A DNA stretch of 64,000 nucleotides from CAZJHX01 sp964545715 (GCA_964545715.1 CAZJHX010000008.1:68721-132720), one strand, 5' to 3'. Positions 8,801 through 18,864 are shown, numbered from the stretch's first letter. Numbers and translations: made by a program. Notes: generated from the letters alone by a model not told the origin.

Positions 8801-9574
8801 TTAGACGAGGCCGCCGAGCTCCTTCACGACCGGGAAGGAGCGCCGATGGATCGGCAACAACCCCAGCTTCTGAATCGCGGCCTTGTGCTGCGGTACCGGA
8901 TACCCTTTGTGCTTGGCAAACCCGTAGCCCGGGTAGCGCAGCTCCATGTTGACCATCATGCGATCGCGCGTGGTCTTGGCCAGAATTGAGGCCGCCGCGA
9001 TGGACAGGCTCTTGGAGTCGCCCTTGATGATCCCTTGCTGCGGCTGCGGCACCACCGGCACCGTGCGGGCGTCCACCAGCAGCGACTGTGGACACGGCTG
9101 CAGCCCCTCGACCGCGCGGCGCATGGCCAGCAGGCCGGCGTGGTAGATGTTGATCTCGTCGATCTCCGTATTGGAGACCTCGCCGATGGCCCACGCGACG
9201 GCCTTCTCCTTGATGACCACCGCCAGCTTGTCGCGCGTCTCGGGGTCCAGCTTCTTGGAGTCGTCCACGTGCCGGATCTTCAGGCCCACCGGCAGGATGA
9301 CGGCCGCGGCGACCACCGGCCCCGCCAAAGGCGACATGCCGGCTTCGTCCACACCCGCCACATGCGTGATGCCCTGGTCCCACAGCGCGCGCTCAAACTT
9401 CAAGACGCGCGCGAGCCGCTGACCCTCCGCCCGGTTCTTGCGGCGGCGCTTTCCGACGGCTTTCAGCACCGCCTGTACGCCCGCTCTTGGATCGGCACGC
9501 AGCTCCCGCTCCAGTGCCGAGGGCAGGGCGCGTCCCTCTGTCACGTACAAGCGCCGGAGCTCGGCCAGCTTCAC
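8801..9574 (-). CDS. rnhB: Ribonuclease HII
   Basis: The product is 257 residues. It removes RNA from RNA-DNA hybrids and incises at misincorporated ribonucleotides. The core motif GVDEAG has catalytic Asp76 and Glu77, followed by PLAGPVVAAAV; DDSKKL, LLVDAR (third acid) and SIAAASILAKTTRDR (fourth acid) follow in family order. About 70 residues at the N terminus precede the core, longer than in E. coli. The usual GRG after DEA is GMS here. The GTG start at 9574 overlaps the nadA stop (GTGA), so the two are translationally coupled. It is the last gene of the amidase-cNMP-cNMP-nadA-rnhB operon. Confidence 0.93.
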   Translation of the reverse strand: MKLAELRRLYVTEGRALPSALERELRADPRAGVQAVLKAVGKRRRKNRAEGQRLARVLKFERALWDQGITHVAGVDEAGMSPLAGPVVAAAVILPVGLKIRHVDDSKKLDPETRDKLAVVIKEKAVAWAIGEVSNTEIDEINIYHAGLLAMRRAVEGLQPCPQSLLVDARTVPVVPQPQQGIIKGDSKSLSIAAASILAKTTRDRMMVNMELRYPGYGFAKHKGYPVPQHKAAIQKLGLLPIHRRSFPVVKELGGLV

Positions 9575-10911
9575 GCCTCGGTGACCTCGATCATGCGCTC
9601 CAGCGACAGGCGCGCGTACTTGACGATCTCCGCCCGATCGGCAGGCTTCAGCCGCTCTCGCCAGCCGCTGCGCTCGTTGACGGAGTCGCCCGGCAGCACG
9701 CGGTTCAGGTCCGGCGCCTCACCCTTGCGCAGCAGGTCCAAAATCGCCACCAGGTGCGGCGGATCGTTGCGGCTCATCGTCGCGCAGCCGCAGCCCATCG
9801 ACGCCAGCGCCGGGTCGGGCACGTCCGCCATGTTCACCACCTTGACGCCGCGTCGCTCCGCCTGCTCGCGGGCGTTCAGCACAAAGTGGCCTTCGGTGGC
9901 CACCGCAAAGCGGTCGCCGGGCTTGCCGTCCGCGATGGCGTCCCACAAGAAGCGCGTCGACCCGCTGCCGTCGGCGAGATCGACCACGCTCTTGGGGCAC
10001 TCGGGGTGCACGATGACCGTGTAGCCCTGACCCTTCCAATACGTGACATGCTCCGGCTTGAACACCGTGTGCACGCCGCAAAAGCCGCCCCACAGAATCA
10101 TGTCCGAGCGGTCTATTTGAGCCTGATGATCCGCGTCCAGATCCGCCCAGGTGCACCCCAGTCGCTCCTGAGGTCCCGGCCAGATCGACAGCTGATCGGG
10201 CCGCATGCCCAGCCGAGTGGCTGTGTTCTCGCCCAGGTGCCGGTCGGGGATAAAGAAGATCTTCTTGCCCTGCTTGCGGGCCCACTCGACCACCGCCGGC
10301 GCGTTGCTGCTGGTACACACCGCGCCGCCTGTGCGGCCGGCGATGGCCTTGATGCGCCCGCTGGTGTTCATGTACGCGACCACCAGCAGGTCGTCCCCAT
10401 AACGCTGCTGCAGATCGTCAAAGGCCGGCTCCACCATGTGGTCCTTGGCCATCATCTCCATCGTGCAGCCGCTGCGCGGGTTGGTGATGTAGACGTCTTG
10501 ATCCTCGGCCGCCAGAATCGCGATCGACTCCGCCATGAAGTGCACGGCGCTCTCCACGAACAGCTTCGTTTCCGGCCGCCGTCGTGTCTGCAGGGCCAGC
10601 GCATACGAGTCCGCGATGTGCCCGCCGTAGCGCTCCACCACCTTCACGATCTCGCCGCCCATGTAGTAGTGCGCCAGCAGGATCAGCGAGTCGCCAAAGT
10701 GCGCCAGCGCCGGCTTCATGTACCGATCCATCCACGGTAGCACCGTCCCCGGCAGCCGGTCTGGCAGCGCCAGGTACTCTTCGGCGTACGGCTTGAACTC
10801 CTCCTGATACCAGTCCAACGGCAGGTCGGTCTGGCAGATGGGGATGTCCGGCTGGATCTCGATGCCGCTCGGTCGGTAGGACCGGTCTACGTCAACATTC
10901 TTGTAGGTCAT
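9571..10911 (-). CDS. nadA: Quinolinate synthase NadA
   Basis: The product is 446 residues, the long form of the family. It condenses iminoaspartate with dihydroxyacetone phosphate to quinolinate in de novo NAD synthesis, using a [4Fe-4S] cluster. Candidate cluster ligands are Cys149 (PRSGCTM), Cys278 (GGFCGVH) and Cys374/Cys376 (MGCGCATM). LAHYYM near residue 80 and VHPECPKSVV near 301 are family signatures. Neither nadB nor nadC is in the window. It starts 2 bp after the stop of the upstream cNMP-domain gene and overlaps the rnhB start by 4 bp. Confidence 0.96.
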   Translation of the reverse strand: MTYKNVDVDRSYRPSGIEIQPDIPICQTDLPLDWYQEEFKPYAEEYLALPDRLPGTVLPWMDRYMKPALAHFGDSLILLAHYYMGGEIVKVVERYGGHIADSYALALQTRRRPETKLFVESAVHFMAESIAILAAEDQDVYITNPRSGCTMEMMAKDHMVEPAFDDLQQRYGDDLLVVAYMNTSGRIKAIAGRTGGAVCTSSNAPAVVEWARKQGKKIFFIPDRHLGENTATRLGMRPDQLSIWPGPQERLGCTWADLDADHQAQIDRSDMILWGGFCGVHTVFKPEHVTYWKGQGYTVIVHPECPKSVVDLADGSGSTRFLWDAIADGKPGDRFAVATEGHFVLNAREQAERRGVKVVNMADVPDPALASMGCGCATMSRNDPPHLVAILDLLRKGEAPDLNRVLPGDSVNERSGWRERLKPADRAEIVKYARLSLERMIEVTEA

Positions 10912-10913
10912 GG

Positions 10914-11513
10914 CTAGTCGTCGTCGTCGTCGTCAGCCGGATCGCCCGGCGTTACGACATCGACCTCGTCCCAACTGTCGTGAGTGTCCGAAATGGTGCG
11001 CTGAATCTTCAGCACCGCGTTGTGCAGCTTCAGCAGCGTCTCGGTTGGACGCGAGTACAGGTTGTACAGCTGCGTGTTGGCGTCGCGCAGACGCTTGCTG
11101 AGGTGGATGATGATCTGGTCCAGAATCTTGAACGCAAACGGGCTGCCCGCGTTGAACAGCCGCTCGAAGTCCTCGCGTGAGCACTCCAAAGTCGTCACGC
11201 TGGTCTTGGCGCCCACGGTGGCCGACCGCGGCTTGCCGTCGATCAGCGACACCTGGCCGATCATCGAGCCCTTGCCCAGCTGACCCAGCCGCTCTCGACT
11301 GTCGCCCTCGCCCAGGTCCTTGTAGATCTCGACGATGCCGCGGCACACGATGAAAAAGGAGAAGGCGCGGTCACCCTCGCGGCACAACAGCTCGCCCGGG
11401 CTGTACGCCTTGGACGTAAAGATGGCCAGCAGCGTGTTCTTTTCGCGCTTGTTGAGACCCGCGAACATCGGCAGGGAGTCGACCAGGTCGTAGAGCTCGC
11501 TTCCTACGTGCAT
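10914..11513 (-). CDS. Cyclic-nucleotide-binding-domain protein (second of a pair), acidic tail
   Basis: The product is 199 residues when started at the ATG at 11513, one base after the stop of its neighbour; a longer frame would overlap that gene. A Crp/PKA-type cNMP-binding barrel fills residues 10-130. The phosphate-binding cassette reads MIGQVSLIDGKPRSATV: the Arg is present (Arg96), but the conserved Glu that holds the ribose is Gln87. There is no helix-turn-helix; instead a helical tail ends in six Asp. It is therefore not a Crp-like DNA-binding regulator and more probably a sensor or scaffold. Confidence 0.87.
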   Translation of the reverse strand: MHVGSELYDLVDSLPMFAGLNKREKNTLLAIFTSKAYSPGELLCREGDRAFSFFIVCRGIVEIYKDLGEGDSRERLGQLGKGSMIGQVSLIDGKPRSATVGAKTSVTTLECSREDFERLFNAGSPFAFKILDQIIIHLSKRLRDANTQLYNLYSRPTETLLKLHNAVLKIQRTISDTHDSWDEVDVVTPGDPADDDDDD

Positions 11514-11514
11514 C

Positions 11515-12060
11515 TTAGTCCCCGCTTGGCGCGTCGACGGGGCGCGCATATTTGGCCAGGCGGCGGTAGCGCTTCTCCATCAGCTTCATGTGCTTTTGGG
11601 GCTCGCTGAAGATCTCACCGATACGCAGGTTGATCGCCCTCAGACGCTCGCAAATCGTCGGTCCAAGCGCGCGCAGCACCTTGAACGCCGCCGGTCGCAG
11701 CGTGTCCCGCAGCTCCGCAAACTTGCGCTTGTCGATGTGGTACAGGATGCAGTCGTTGACCGTCGTGACCGTGGCGCTGACCGGCCCGTCGTCGATGAGC
11801 GACATCTCGCCGAACACGTCTCCCTTGTAGAGGTTGGCCAGGTGGGTGTCGTCCCCCTGGAACAAGCGCATGCGGCACGTACACAGGCCATGCACGATGA
11901 CGTACATGCCGTGCCCGGGCTTGCCCTCCTCCAGGATGGTGTAGCCCTTGGGTGCCTTGAAGAGGCGACTGATTTGGATGATCTCGTCCAGCTCATCGGT
12001 CGTGAGCGTGCGGAACAGAGGCACCGCTTTATAGATTTTGGCGTAGTCTTCCTGCTTCAT
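11515..12060 (-). CDS. Cyclic-nucleotide-binding-domain protein (first of a pair)
   Basis: The product is 181 residues. A cNMP-binding beta-barrel covers residues about 12-135. The cassette is VFGEMSLIDDGPVSATV, with Glu85 kept but the phosphate-binding Arg replaced by Val94, the reverse of its downstream paralogue. A C-terminal helix of about 45 residues contains no recognisable DNA-binding motif. It is co-transcribed with the paralogue (1-bp gap), nadA and rnhB; the amidase gene lies 13 bp upstream. Ligand binding is doubtful by motif and would need testing. Confidence 0.87.
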   Translation of the reverse strand: MKQEDYAKIYKAVPLFRTLTTDELDEIIQISRLFKAPKGYTILEEGKPGHGMYVIVHGLCTCRMRLFQGDDTHLANLYKGDVFGEMSLIDDGPVSATVTTVNDCILYHIDKRKFAELRDTLRPAAFKVLRALGPTICERLRAINLRIGEIFSEPQKHMKLMEKRYRRLAKYARPVDAPSGD

Positions 12061-12073
12061 GAGCGACCGGAGT

Positions 12074-12847
12074 CTACCGCCGCTTCAAGCGCTTGTCGAG
12101 CTTGAGCAGGGCCCTGTAAATGCCCAACGCGATGCGGTTTTGGTACTCCGGCGTGAGCAGCGATTTGCCCTCCTCGGCATGGGTGAGAAACCCAACCTCG
12201 ACCACAACCGCGGGCATCTGAGCCTCCTTCAGGACGGCAAACGGCGCCTGCATGACGCCGCGACGCGGAGCTCGCAGCGTCACGTGCAGCTCGTCGAGGA
12301 TGATCTCCGCCAGCGCCTCCGCCTGCTCGTGGGCGCGGTGCATCTGGGCGTCCCGCAGCACTTTGTCTAACGCGGACGGCGCCTTGGAGCGCGCGGGGCC
12401 CGCGGCCTTGCCCGCCTCCTGGTCCTCCCACCCGACCAGGCGCGTGATCTCTGCGCTGGAGGACTCCGCCGACAAGAAATAGACCTCCAGCCCATGTGCC
12501 AGCGGGTTGGGGCTGGCGTTGCAGTGAATGCTGAGCAGGATGTCGCCGCCCACCTTGTTGGCGATGCGCGTGCGCTCGCGCAGCCCGACGAACTCGTCAC
12601 CGTGACGCGTCATCGTCACCTTGGCGTTGCTGTGCTTGGTCAAAAGCGTGCGAAGTCTGTTCGCGATCGGCAGCGTGACGTACTTCTCGTGCTTGCCGTG
12701 TGCGCCCGGCGTGCCCATGTTGTGGCCGCCGTGTCCCGGGTCCACAACGATGTGTTTCAGGGTACCCAGCTTGCGCTTGGGCGGCCGCGCGGACAGGGGG
12801 GCGGCGAGGGTGAGAACCAACAAGCAGATCGGCAGCGTGCGCAACAT
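12074..12847 (-). CDS. N-acetylmuramoyl-L-alanine amidase (Amidase_3, AmiC type)
   Basis: The product is 257 residues from the ATG at 12847, which gives a good Sec signal (MLRTLPICLLVLTLAAPLSA). The open frame further upstream is antisense to the crotonase gene. It cleaves the amide bond between MurNAc and the stem peptide in the periplasm. Zinc ligands are His39 (VVDPGHGGHNMG), Glu54 (HEKYVTL) and His108 (LLSIHCN); the catalytic Glu lies in VVVEVGFLTH near residue 222. There is no LysM, AMIN or SH3 targeting domain. It is first in the minus-strand operon and divergent from the acyl-CoA operon (67 bp between starts). Confidence 0.93.
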   Translation of the reverse strand: MLRTLPICLLVLTLAAPLSARPPKRKLGTLKHIVVDPGHGGHNMGTPGAHGKHEKYVTLPIANRLRTLLTKHSNAKVTMTRHGDEFVGLRERTRIANKVGGDILLSIHCNASPNPLAHGLEVYFLSAESSSAEITRLVGWEDQEAGKAAGPARSKAPSALDKVLRDAQMHRAHEQAEALAEIILDELHVTLRAPRRGVMQAPFAVLKEAQMPAVVVEVGFLTHAEEGKSLLTPEYQNRIALGIYRALLKLDKRLKRR

Positions 12848-12914
12848 GCGTGCGATTGTCGATCGGGTCGGCGAACACACCAATTTTTTCGCCCCCTGTG
12901 ATATATGGACGCCC

Positions 12915-13712
12915 ATGTCCGCAACAGCATCCACGTACGACAACTTGCTGGTGGAGCGGCAGGGCGCCGTCGGCGTCGTGACCGTCAATCGCCCCAAAGT
13001 CCTCAACGCCCTGGACGTACACACACTGACCGAGCTCTACGCCGCTTTTGGCGAGCTTGGCGACGACAGCTGTGTGCGCGGCATCGTGCTCACGGGCGCC
13101 GGGGACAAGGCCTTTGTCGCCGGCGCCGACATCGCACATCTGGCCTCGCTGGGGCCGCTGCAGGCGCACGAGTTCTCCCAGGTCGGCGGGCGAACTCTGC
13201 GCCGCATCGAGACGCTGGACAAGCCGGTCATCGCCGCGGTCAACGGCTTTGCTCTGGGCGGCGGCTGTGAGCTCGCGCTTGCGTGCGACGTGATCATCGC
13301 GTCCGAGAAGGCGCGCTTCGGCCAGCCCGAGGTCAACCTGGGCGTCATCCCGGGCTTTGGCGGCACCCAGCGCCTGTCGCGCCTGGTCGGCAAAAACCTG
13401 GCCCGCTACATGTGCTTCACCGGCGACATCTTCCGCGCGGACTGGGCCCTGGCCAAGGGCATCGCCGCGGAGGTCGTCGCACACGACGAGCTGCTGCCGC
13501 GGTGCATCGCCATCATGCAGAAGATCGCCGACAAGGGCCCGCTGGCCGTCGCGTCGGCTAAGCGCGTCATCCAAAACGGGTTCGACCTGGGGCTGGAGAC
13601 CGCCCTGGAGCTCGAGGCCATGGCGTTTGCCAACCTGTTCGCTTCCGCAGACTCCAAAGAGGGCATGCAGGCCTTTTTGGAGAAGCGGAAGGCCACTTTC
13701 ACAGGGGAGTAG
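12915..13712 (+). CDS. Enoyl-CoA hydratase (crotonase family)
   Basis: The product is 265 residues from the ATG at 12915. It hydrates 2-enoyl-CoA to 3-hydroxyacyl-CoA. The oxyanion-hole region is KAFVAGADI, and both catalytic Glu of true hydratases are present: Glu119 in GGGCELALACD and Glu139 in GQPEVNLGVIPGFGG. That makes hydratase activity likelier than the isomerase, lyase or hydrolase variants of the fold. It is the first gene of a six-gene plus-strand operon; the next gene starts 3 bp after its stop. In this context it probably serves short-chain or branched acyl-CoA breakdown. Confidence 0.92.
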   Translation: MSATASTYDNLLVERQGAVGVVTVNRPKVLNALDVHTLTELYAAFGELGDDSCVRGIVLTGAGDKAFVAGADIAHLASLGPLQAHEFSQVGGRTLRRIETLDKPVIAAVNGFALGGGCELALACDVIIASEKARFGQPEVNLGVIPGFGGTQRLSRLVGKNLARYMCFTGDIFRADWALAKGIAAEVVAHDELLPRCIAIMQKIADKGPLAVASAKRVIQNGFDLGLETALELEAMAFANLFASADSKEGMQAFLEKRKATFTGE

Positions 13713-13715
13713 CCC

Positions 13716-14866
<1,151 letters not shown>

Positions 14867-14867
<1 letters not shown>

Positions 14868-16015
14868 TGCTCTTTGAACTGACAGCCGATCACCAGGCGG
14901 TGATCGACCGCGCCCGGGCCATCGCGGACGAGGTACTGCGCCCCGCCGCGCGGGATCGGGATCGGGACGAGACCTTTCCGATGGCTGAGGCGCGCGTGCT
15001 GGCCAAAGCCGGGCTGATGGGTGTGGCGTCGCCTGCCGAATACGGCGGCTCGGGGCAGGGCGCCATCGAGTATGCGCTGGCCATTCACGAGATCGCCGCT
15101 GCCTGCGCCTCAACCGCGGTGACGATGGCGGTCACCAACATGGTCGGCGAGATGATCGTCAAGTTCGGCACTGAGGACCAGCAGGCGCGCTTTCTGCCGC
15201 TGCTCAACGGGGGCGACTCGCCGGTCGGCTCGTTTTGTTTGTCAGAGCCCCACAGCGGGTCCGACGCGGCGGCGCTGTCGGCAAAGGCTGTGCGCGACGG
15301 TGACGACTGGATCCTCAACGGCACCAAGATGTGGGTCACCAGCGGTGCGCACTGCTCGGTCGGGCTGGTGATGGCCCGCACTGTTTCGTCCGGCCCGCCC
15401 GCCCCCACCCGCCCACCCAACCGGGCCAAGGGCATCACGACATTCCTGATCCACCGAGACAACCCGGGTTACATCCCGAACAAGGCCGAGGACAAGATGG
15501 GCCTGCGCGGGTCGAACACGGCCGCCATCACGCTGGAGGATTGCCGCGTCCCCAACAGCGACGTGCTCGGCGAAGAGGGCGACGGCTTCAAGGTGGCGAT
15601 GACCGCGCTGGACGGCGGCCGGGTCGGCATCGGCTCGCAGGCGCTGGGCATCGCGCGCTCGGCCATGCAGCTGGCGGTGAAGCTGGCCGGACCGCAGCCG
15701 TCCCAGGCGCAGCAGTTTCGCATCGCGGACATGGCGACGCGCTTTGACGCGGGCTGGCTCATGGTGCAGCGGGCGGCGTACCTGCGGGCGAAGGGCACGC
15801 GCATGACCCGACAGGCGGCCATGGCCAAGGTTTACGCCACCGAGGCCGCCAATACGATCGCGGAGCTGGCGTTGCAGACGGCGGGCCCCGAGGGGCTGCT
15901 GAGCGCCAATGACATCGAGCGCTACCTACGCGACGTGCGCGTGACGCGCATTTATGAGGGCACCAGCGAAATCCAGCGGCTCGTGATCGCACGCGAGCTG
16001 CTCAGGGGGATGTAG
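14867..16015 (+). CDS. Acyl-CoA dehydrogenase, second copy
   Basis: The product is 382 residues. The GTG start shares its G with the upstream TAG (TAGTG), so it is coupled to the first dehydrogenase. It has the FAD/substrate loop FCLSEPHSGSDA and the catalytic motif TRIYEGTSEIQRLVI, so it should be active. An insert around SSGPPAPTRPPNRAKG lies in the beta domain. The IHGGYGY motif of its paralogue is TAGPEGLLS here, so the two copies probably differ in substrate or partner. It is followed after 1 bp by the B12-domain gene. Confidence 0.92.
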
Positions 16016-16016
16016 A

Positions 16017-16451
16017 TTGAGCACAGAAGAAACCGGACGACGGGGACGGGTCCTCATCGGCAAGCCGGGCCTGGACGGCCACGATCGAGGCGCCAAAGTG
16101 GTGGCGCGTGGGCTCCGCGATGCCGGCTTTGAGGTGATCTACACCGGGCTGCACCAGACCCCGGCGATGATCGCGGCCGCTGCGGTTCAAGAAGACGTGG
16201 ACTGCGTCGGGATCTCGATCCTGTCGGGCGCCCACAACCACCTGGTGCCCGAGATTCGGCGCGAGCTGGCCGAGCGCGGCGCCACCGACATCCCGCTGTT
16301 TGTCGGGGGGATCATCCCGCAGGCCGACGTGGACTCGCTCAAGGCGGACCATGGCGTGCTTGAGGTCTTTACGCCGGGCGCCACGCTGCAGTCGATCTGC
16401 GATGTGGTCAGCGCAGCGGTGGATGCCCGCGACATGTCGGAGCTTTCATGA
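16017..16451 (+). CDS. Methylmalonyl-CoA-mutase-type cobalamin-binding subunit
   Basis: The product is 144 residues from a TTG start. It is the stand-alone B12-binding domain of acyl-CoA mutases. The DxHxxG motif is LDGHDRGAK with His22 as the expected lower axial cobalt ligand; VGISILSGAH and PLFVGGIIP complete the fold. The large (substrate) subunit is not in the window. Candidates for the partner include methylmalonyl-, isobutyryl- or ethylmalonyl-type mutases. The gene's place behind two acyl-CoA dehydrogenases suggests branched or odd-chain acyl-CoA metabolism. A MeaB-type chaperone is encoded about 12 kb away. Confidence 0.92.
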   Translation: MSTEETGRRGRVLIGKPGLDGHDRGAKVVARGLRDAGFEVIYTGLHQTPAMIAAAAVQEDVDCVGISILSGAHNHLVPEIRRELAERGATDIPLFVGGIIPQADVDSLKADHGVLEVFTPGATLQSICDVVSAAVDARDMSELS

Positions 16452-16846
16452 CGCGCGCGGTGCTGCTGATCTCCGGCGCCTGGTTGCTGGTGGCGGCCGG
16501 TCCGCCGACCTACGAGATCGCCAAGGGCAAGGCCACTGTGACCATGCTCAGCGAGGGCGGCTCGTACATGGGCATCATCACCGGCAAGCCCGGGCTGAAG
16601 GTGCCGCCGCACGTGCACAAGGACTCCGCTGAGCTGCTGTATGTGCTGGAAGGCGGCGGCTGGATGACCATCGCCGGCAAGCGCTCGAAAGTCGTACCCG
16701 GGATGGCGATTCAGGTGCCGCCCAACACCGAGCACTCCTTTGAGATCCCCGCCGACTTCAAAGGCGGCGACTTCAAGGCTGTGCAGGTCTACGCGAAGTC
16801 GGGTCCCGAGCAGCGCTTCAAGAAAGGACGACTGATCAAGCCGTGA
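16448..16846 (+). CDS. Exported cupin-domain protein
   Basis: The product is 132 residues. The ATG overlaps the upstream TGA (ATGA). An N-terminal hydrophobic stretch (AVLLISGAWLLVAAG) looks like a signal peptide. The single cupin barrel has metal-site motifs PPHVHKDSAELLYVLEGGG (two His and a Glu) and PPNTEHSFEIP (third His). No substrate can be read from the sequence. An exported cupin within an intracellular acyl-CoA operon is unexpected; the overlaps on both sides make co-expression secure. Confidence 0.86.
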   Translation: MTRAVLLISGAWLLVAAGPPTYEIAKGKATVTMLSEGGSYMGIITGKPGLKVPPHVHKDSAELLYVLEGGGWMTIAGKRSKVVPGMAIQVPPNTEHSFEIPADFKGGDFKAVQVYAKSGPEQRFKKGRLIKP

Positions 16847-17808
16847 ACTTTGAGCTGACCGAAGATCAGGGTGTCATCCGCGGCATGGTTCGCGATCTGG
16901 CTCGCGCCGGGGCGCCCACCGTCAAGTCGCTGGGCGAGCTGGGCCTGATGGGCATCATGGCGCCCGAGAAGATCGGCGGCTCCGGCATGGGGCTGGTGGA
17001 CGCCTGCGTCATTTTAGAAGAGCTGGCAGCGCGGCATCCATCGACGGCGCGCACGGTCCAAATCCACAACACGCTGGCGCTGGGCGCGCTGCTCGAGGCC
17101 GGCACAGAGGCGCAGCAGGCCGAGTGGGCCGAGAGGCTGGCGACAGGCGCGGCGCTCGGCAGCTTTGGCGCCACGCCGGATGGCAGTCGAGTCAACGGCG
17201 TCGCGCACGGGGAGACGGCAGATGTGGTCGTGGTCCTGGGCGCCGATGGTTTTGCGCTGATGACGGGCGGTGCGCCCCTGTGTCCCCCGGCCGGTATTCT
17301 GGGCTTTCGCGAGCTGCGCAAGTGCGACCTGTCCGGTGGGGCGTTGGAGCCGATGCCCCACGACGCCGCGCGGTCCATTCAGGCGGGTAACGTGGGCCTG
17401 TCGGCGATCGCGCTCGGCATCGCCCGTGGCGCGCTGGAGCATGGCTGCGCGTACGCTCAAGAGCGCAAGCAGTTTCGCAAGCCGATCAGCGAGTTTCAGG
17501 CGATTCAGTGGAAGATCGCGGACTCGGCGGTGGCGATCGACTCGGCGCGCCTGCTGGTGCACCGAGCGGCCTGGCTGCACGACGTGGGCAAGGCGTTTGC
17601 CCGTCAGTCGGCCATGGCGCGGATCTCCGCGTGCGCGGCGGCTGTCGAGGTCACCGATCACGCGGTGCAGATACACGGTGGCTACGGCTACACGACCGAC
17701 TTTCCGGTAGAGTCCCTCTTCCGGGACGCGCGCGCGTGCGCAGCCGTAGGCGGGACCCCGGACGCGCAACGAAACGACGTGGCCACTTCATTGTTGGCCA
17801 ACTTCTAA
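16843..17808 (+). CDS. Acyl-CoA dehydrogenase-like protein lacking the catalytic Glu
   Basis: The product is 321 residues, about 60 shorter than its operon neighbours. The GTG start overlaps the cupin stop (GTGA). The C-terminal domain is clearly related (ERKQFRKPISEFQAIQWK, IHGGYGYTTDFPVESLF). However the motif YEGTSEIQR of the active paralogues is VGGTPDAQR, with Gly303 in place of the base, and the SEPGTGSDA flavin/substrate loop is missing (ATPDGSRVNG). So it is probably inactive alone. Known precedent is the alpha2beta2 acyl-CoA dehydrogenases of mycobacteria, in which one subunit lacks the base and completes its partner's active site. Whether it pairs with a copy upstream is inference. 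Confidence 0.87.
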   Translation: MNFELTEDQGVIRGMVRDLARAGAPTVKSLGELGLMGIMAPEKIGGSGMGLVDACVILEELAARHPSTARTVQIHNTLALGALLEAGTEAQQAEWAERLATGAALGSFGATPDGSRVNGVAHGETADVVVVLGADGFALMTGGAPLCPPAGILGFRELRKCDLSGGALEPMPHDAARSIQAGNVGLSAIALGIARGALEHGCAYAQERKQFRKPISEFQAIQWKIADSAVAIDSARLLVHRAAWLHDVGKAFARQSAMARISACAAAVEVTDHAVQIHGGYGYTTDFPVESLFRDARACAAVGGTPDAQRNDVATSLLANF

Positions 17809-17823
17809 CGAGGCAACGACAGC

Positions 17824-18858
17824 ATGCACAGACTCTCTCTTTGGGTGACCATCTTCGCGGCGACAGCGCTGTTGGCCTGCAGCACGGAAGGCGGCAAGAG
17901 CAGCAGCGGCGACGGCGACGACACCGGCACCGAAGGCACGGGCGACGATGAGACCGCCAGCGACTGCGCCTATGCGGGCGCTTACGCCACCGAGGGCTGC
18001 AACCCGCTGTGCCCCGAGGACCGTGGCGGCTGCGACGAGGGCTTCAGCTGCACGTTTGTGGGCGCGGGCTTCGGCTGCGTCCAGATCCCCACAGGGGAGG
18101 GCGAGGCGGCCGATCTGTGGAAGGGCTGCAACGACGAGAAGCCGTGCAAGCAGGGCGGCTGCATCGACGTGCCCGAGCTGGGCAAGAAGTGCTCCCCGTT
18201 CTGCAAAGAGGACGCGGACTGCGGTGCCGAGTACCAGTGCTCGGTCGAGCTCAGCTACGGCGGGACGGCGCCGATTCTGATGTGCGCGCCAAGGCCGGCC
18301 GCGTGCAGCGTTTACAAGCAGGACTGCCCAGAGGGCGAGGGCTGCTATCTGGCCGGAGGGACTGGCTGCTACGAGGTTGGCGAGGCCAAAAAGGGCGACG
18401 ACTGCAGCGAGGTCAACAGCTGTCTGAAGGGCCTGCTGTGCGTCAGTGACCGCTGCCACGAGGTCTGCAACCCCAAGACCAATGGTCCCGACCCCAAGTG
18501 CCACCTCTTCTGCCCGACAGGCGGCGCCATTCAGGGTGTGCCGGACATCGGCGTCTGCCCGCTGCCCGACAACGAGCCTGCGTGCAACATCATGGGCGAC
18601 AACAGCGACTGTCCGGCTGGCCAGATCTGCTACTACGTCGCCTACACCGGCGGTCGCTGCCGCAAGCCGGGCTCGGGCGCCGTCTCGTCCAAGTGCGACG
18701 ACGAAGAAGACTGCGCGGAGGGCCTGGCCTGCTTCCCGTCCGGTACCAACTGCAAGGCGATGTGCAACCCGGCCGAGGCGATGCACAACGAGTGCAGCAA
18801 CGTCGGCGTCCCCTGCTCTCCGCTGCCGGGCTCAGCCGCCGGCTTCTGCGACGAGTAG
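17824..18858 (+). CDS. Cys-rich lipoprotein of unknown function
   Basis: The product is 344 residues. The signal ends in ATALLAC, with lipid Cys19, followed by a Ser/Gly/Asp linker. The rest contains roughly 35 Cys in short modules with repeated patterns such as CPEDRGGCDEGFSC, KEDADCGAEYQC and DDEEDCAEGLAC. Such extracellular disulfide-rich modules are typical of myxobacterial surface lipoproteins. No enzyme motif is present. It starts 15 bp after the acyl-CoA operon, which may be read-through or chance. It converges on the minus-strand gene ending at 18865. Confidence 0.82.
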   Translation: MHRLSLWVTIFAATALLACSTEGGKSSSGDGDDTGTEGTGDDETASDCAYAGAYATEGCNPLCPEDRGGCDEGFSCTFVGAGFGCVQIPTGEGEAADLWKGCNDEKPCKQGGCIDVPELGKKCSPFCKEDADCGAEYQCSVELSYGGTAPILMCAPRPAACSVYKQDCPEGEGCYLAGGTGCYEVGEAKKGDDCSEVNSCLKGLLCVSDRCHEVCNPKTNGPDPKCHLFCPTGGAIQGVPDIGVCPLPDNEPACNIMGDNSDCPAGQICYYVAYTGGRCRKPGSGAVSSKCDDEEDCAEGLACFPSGTNCKAMCNPAEAMHNECSNVGVPCSPLPGSAAGFCDE

Positions 18859-18864
18859 CCCACT

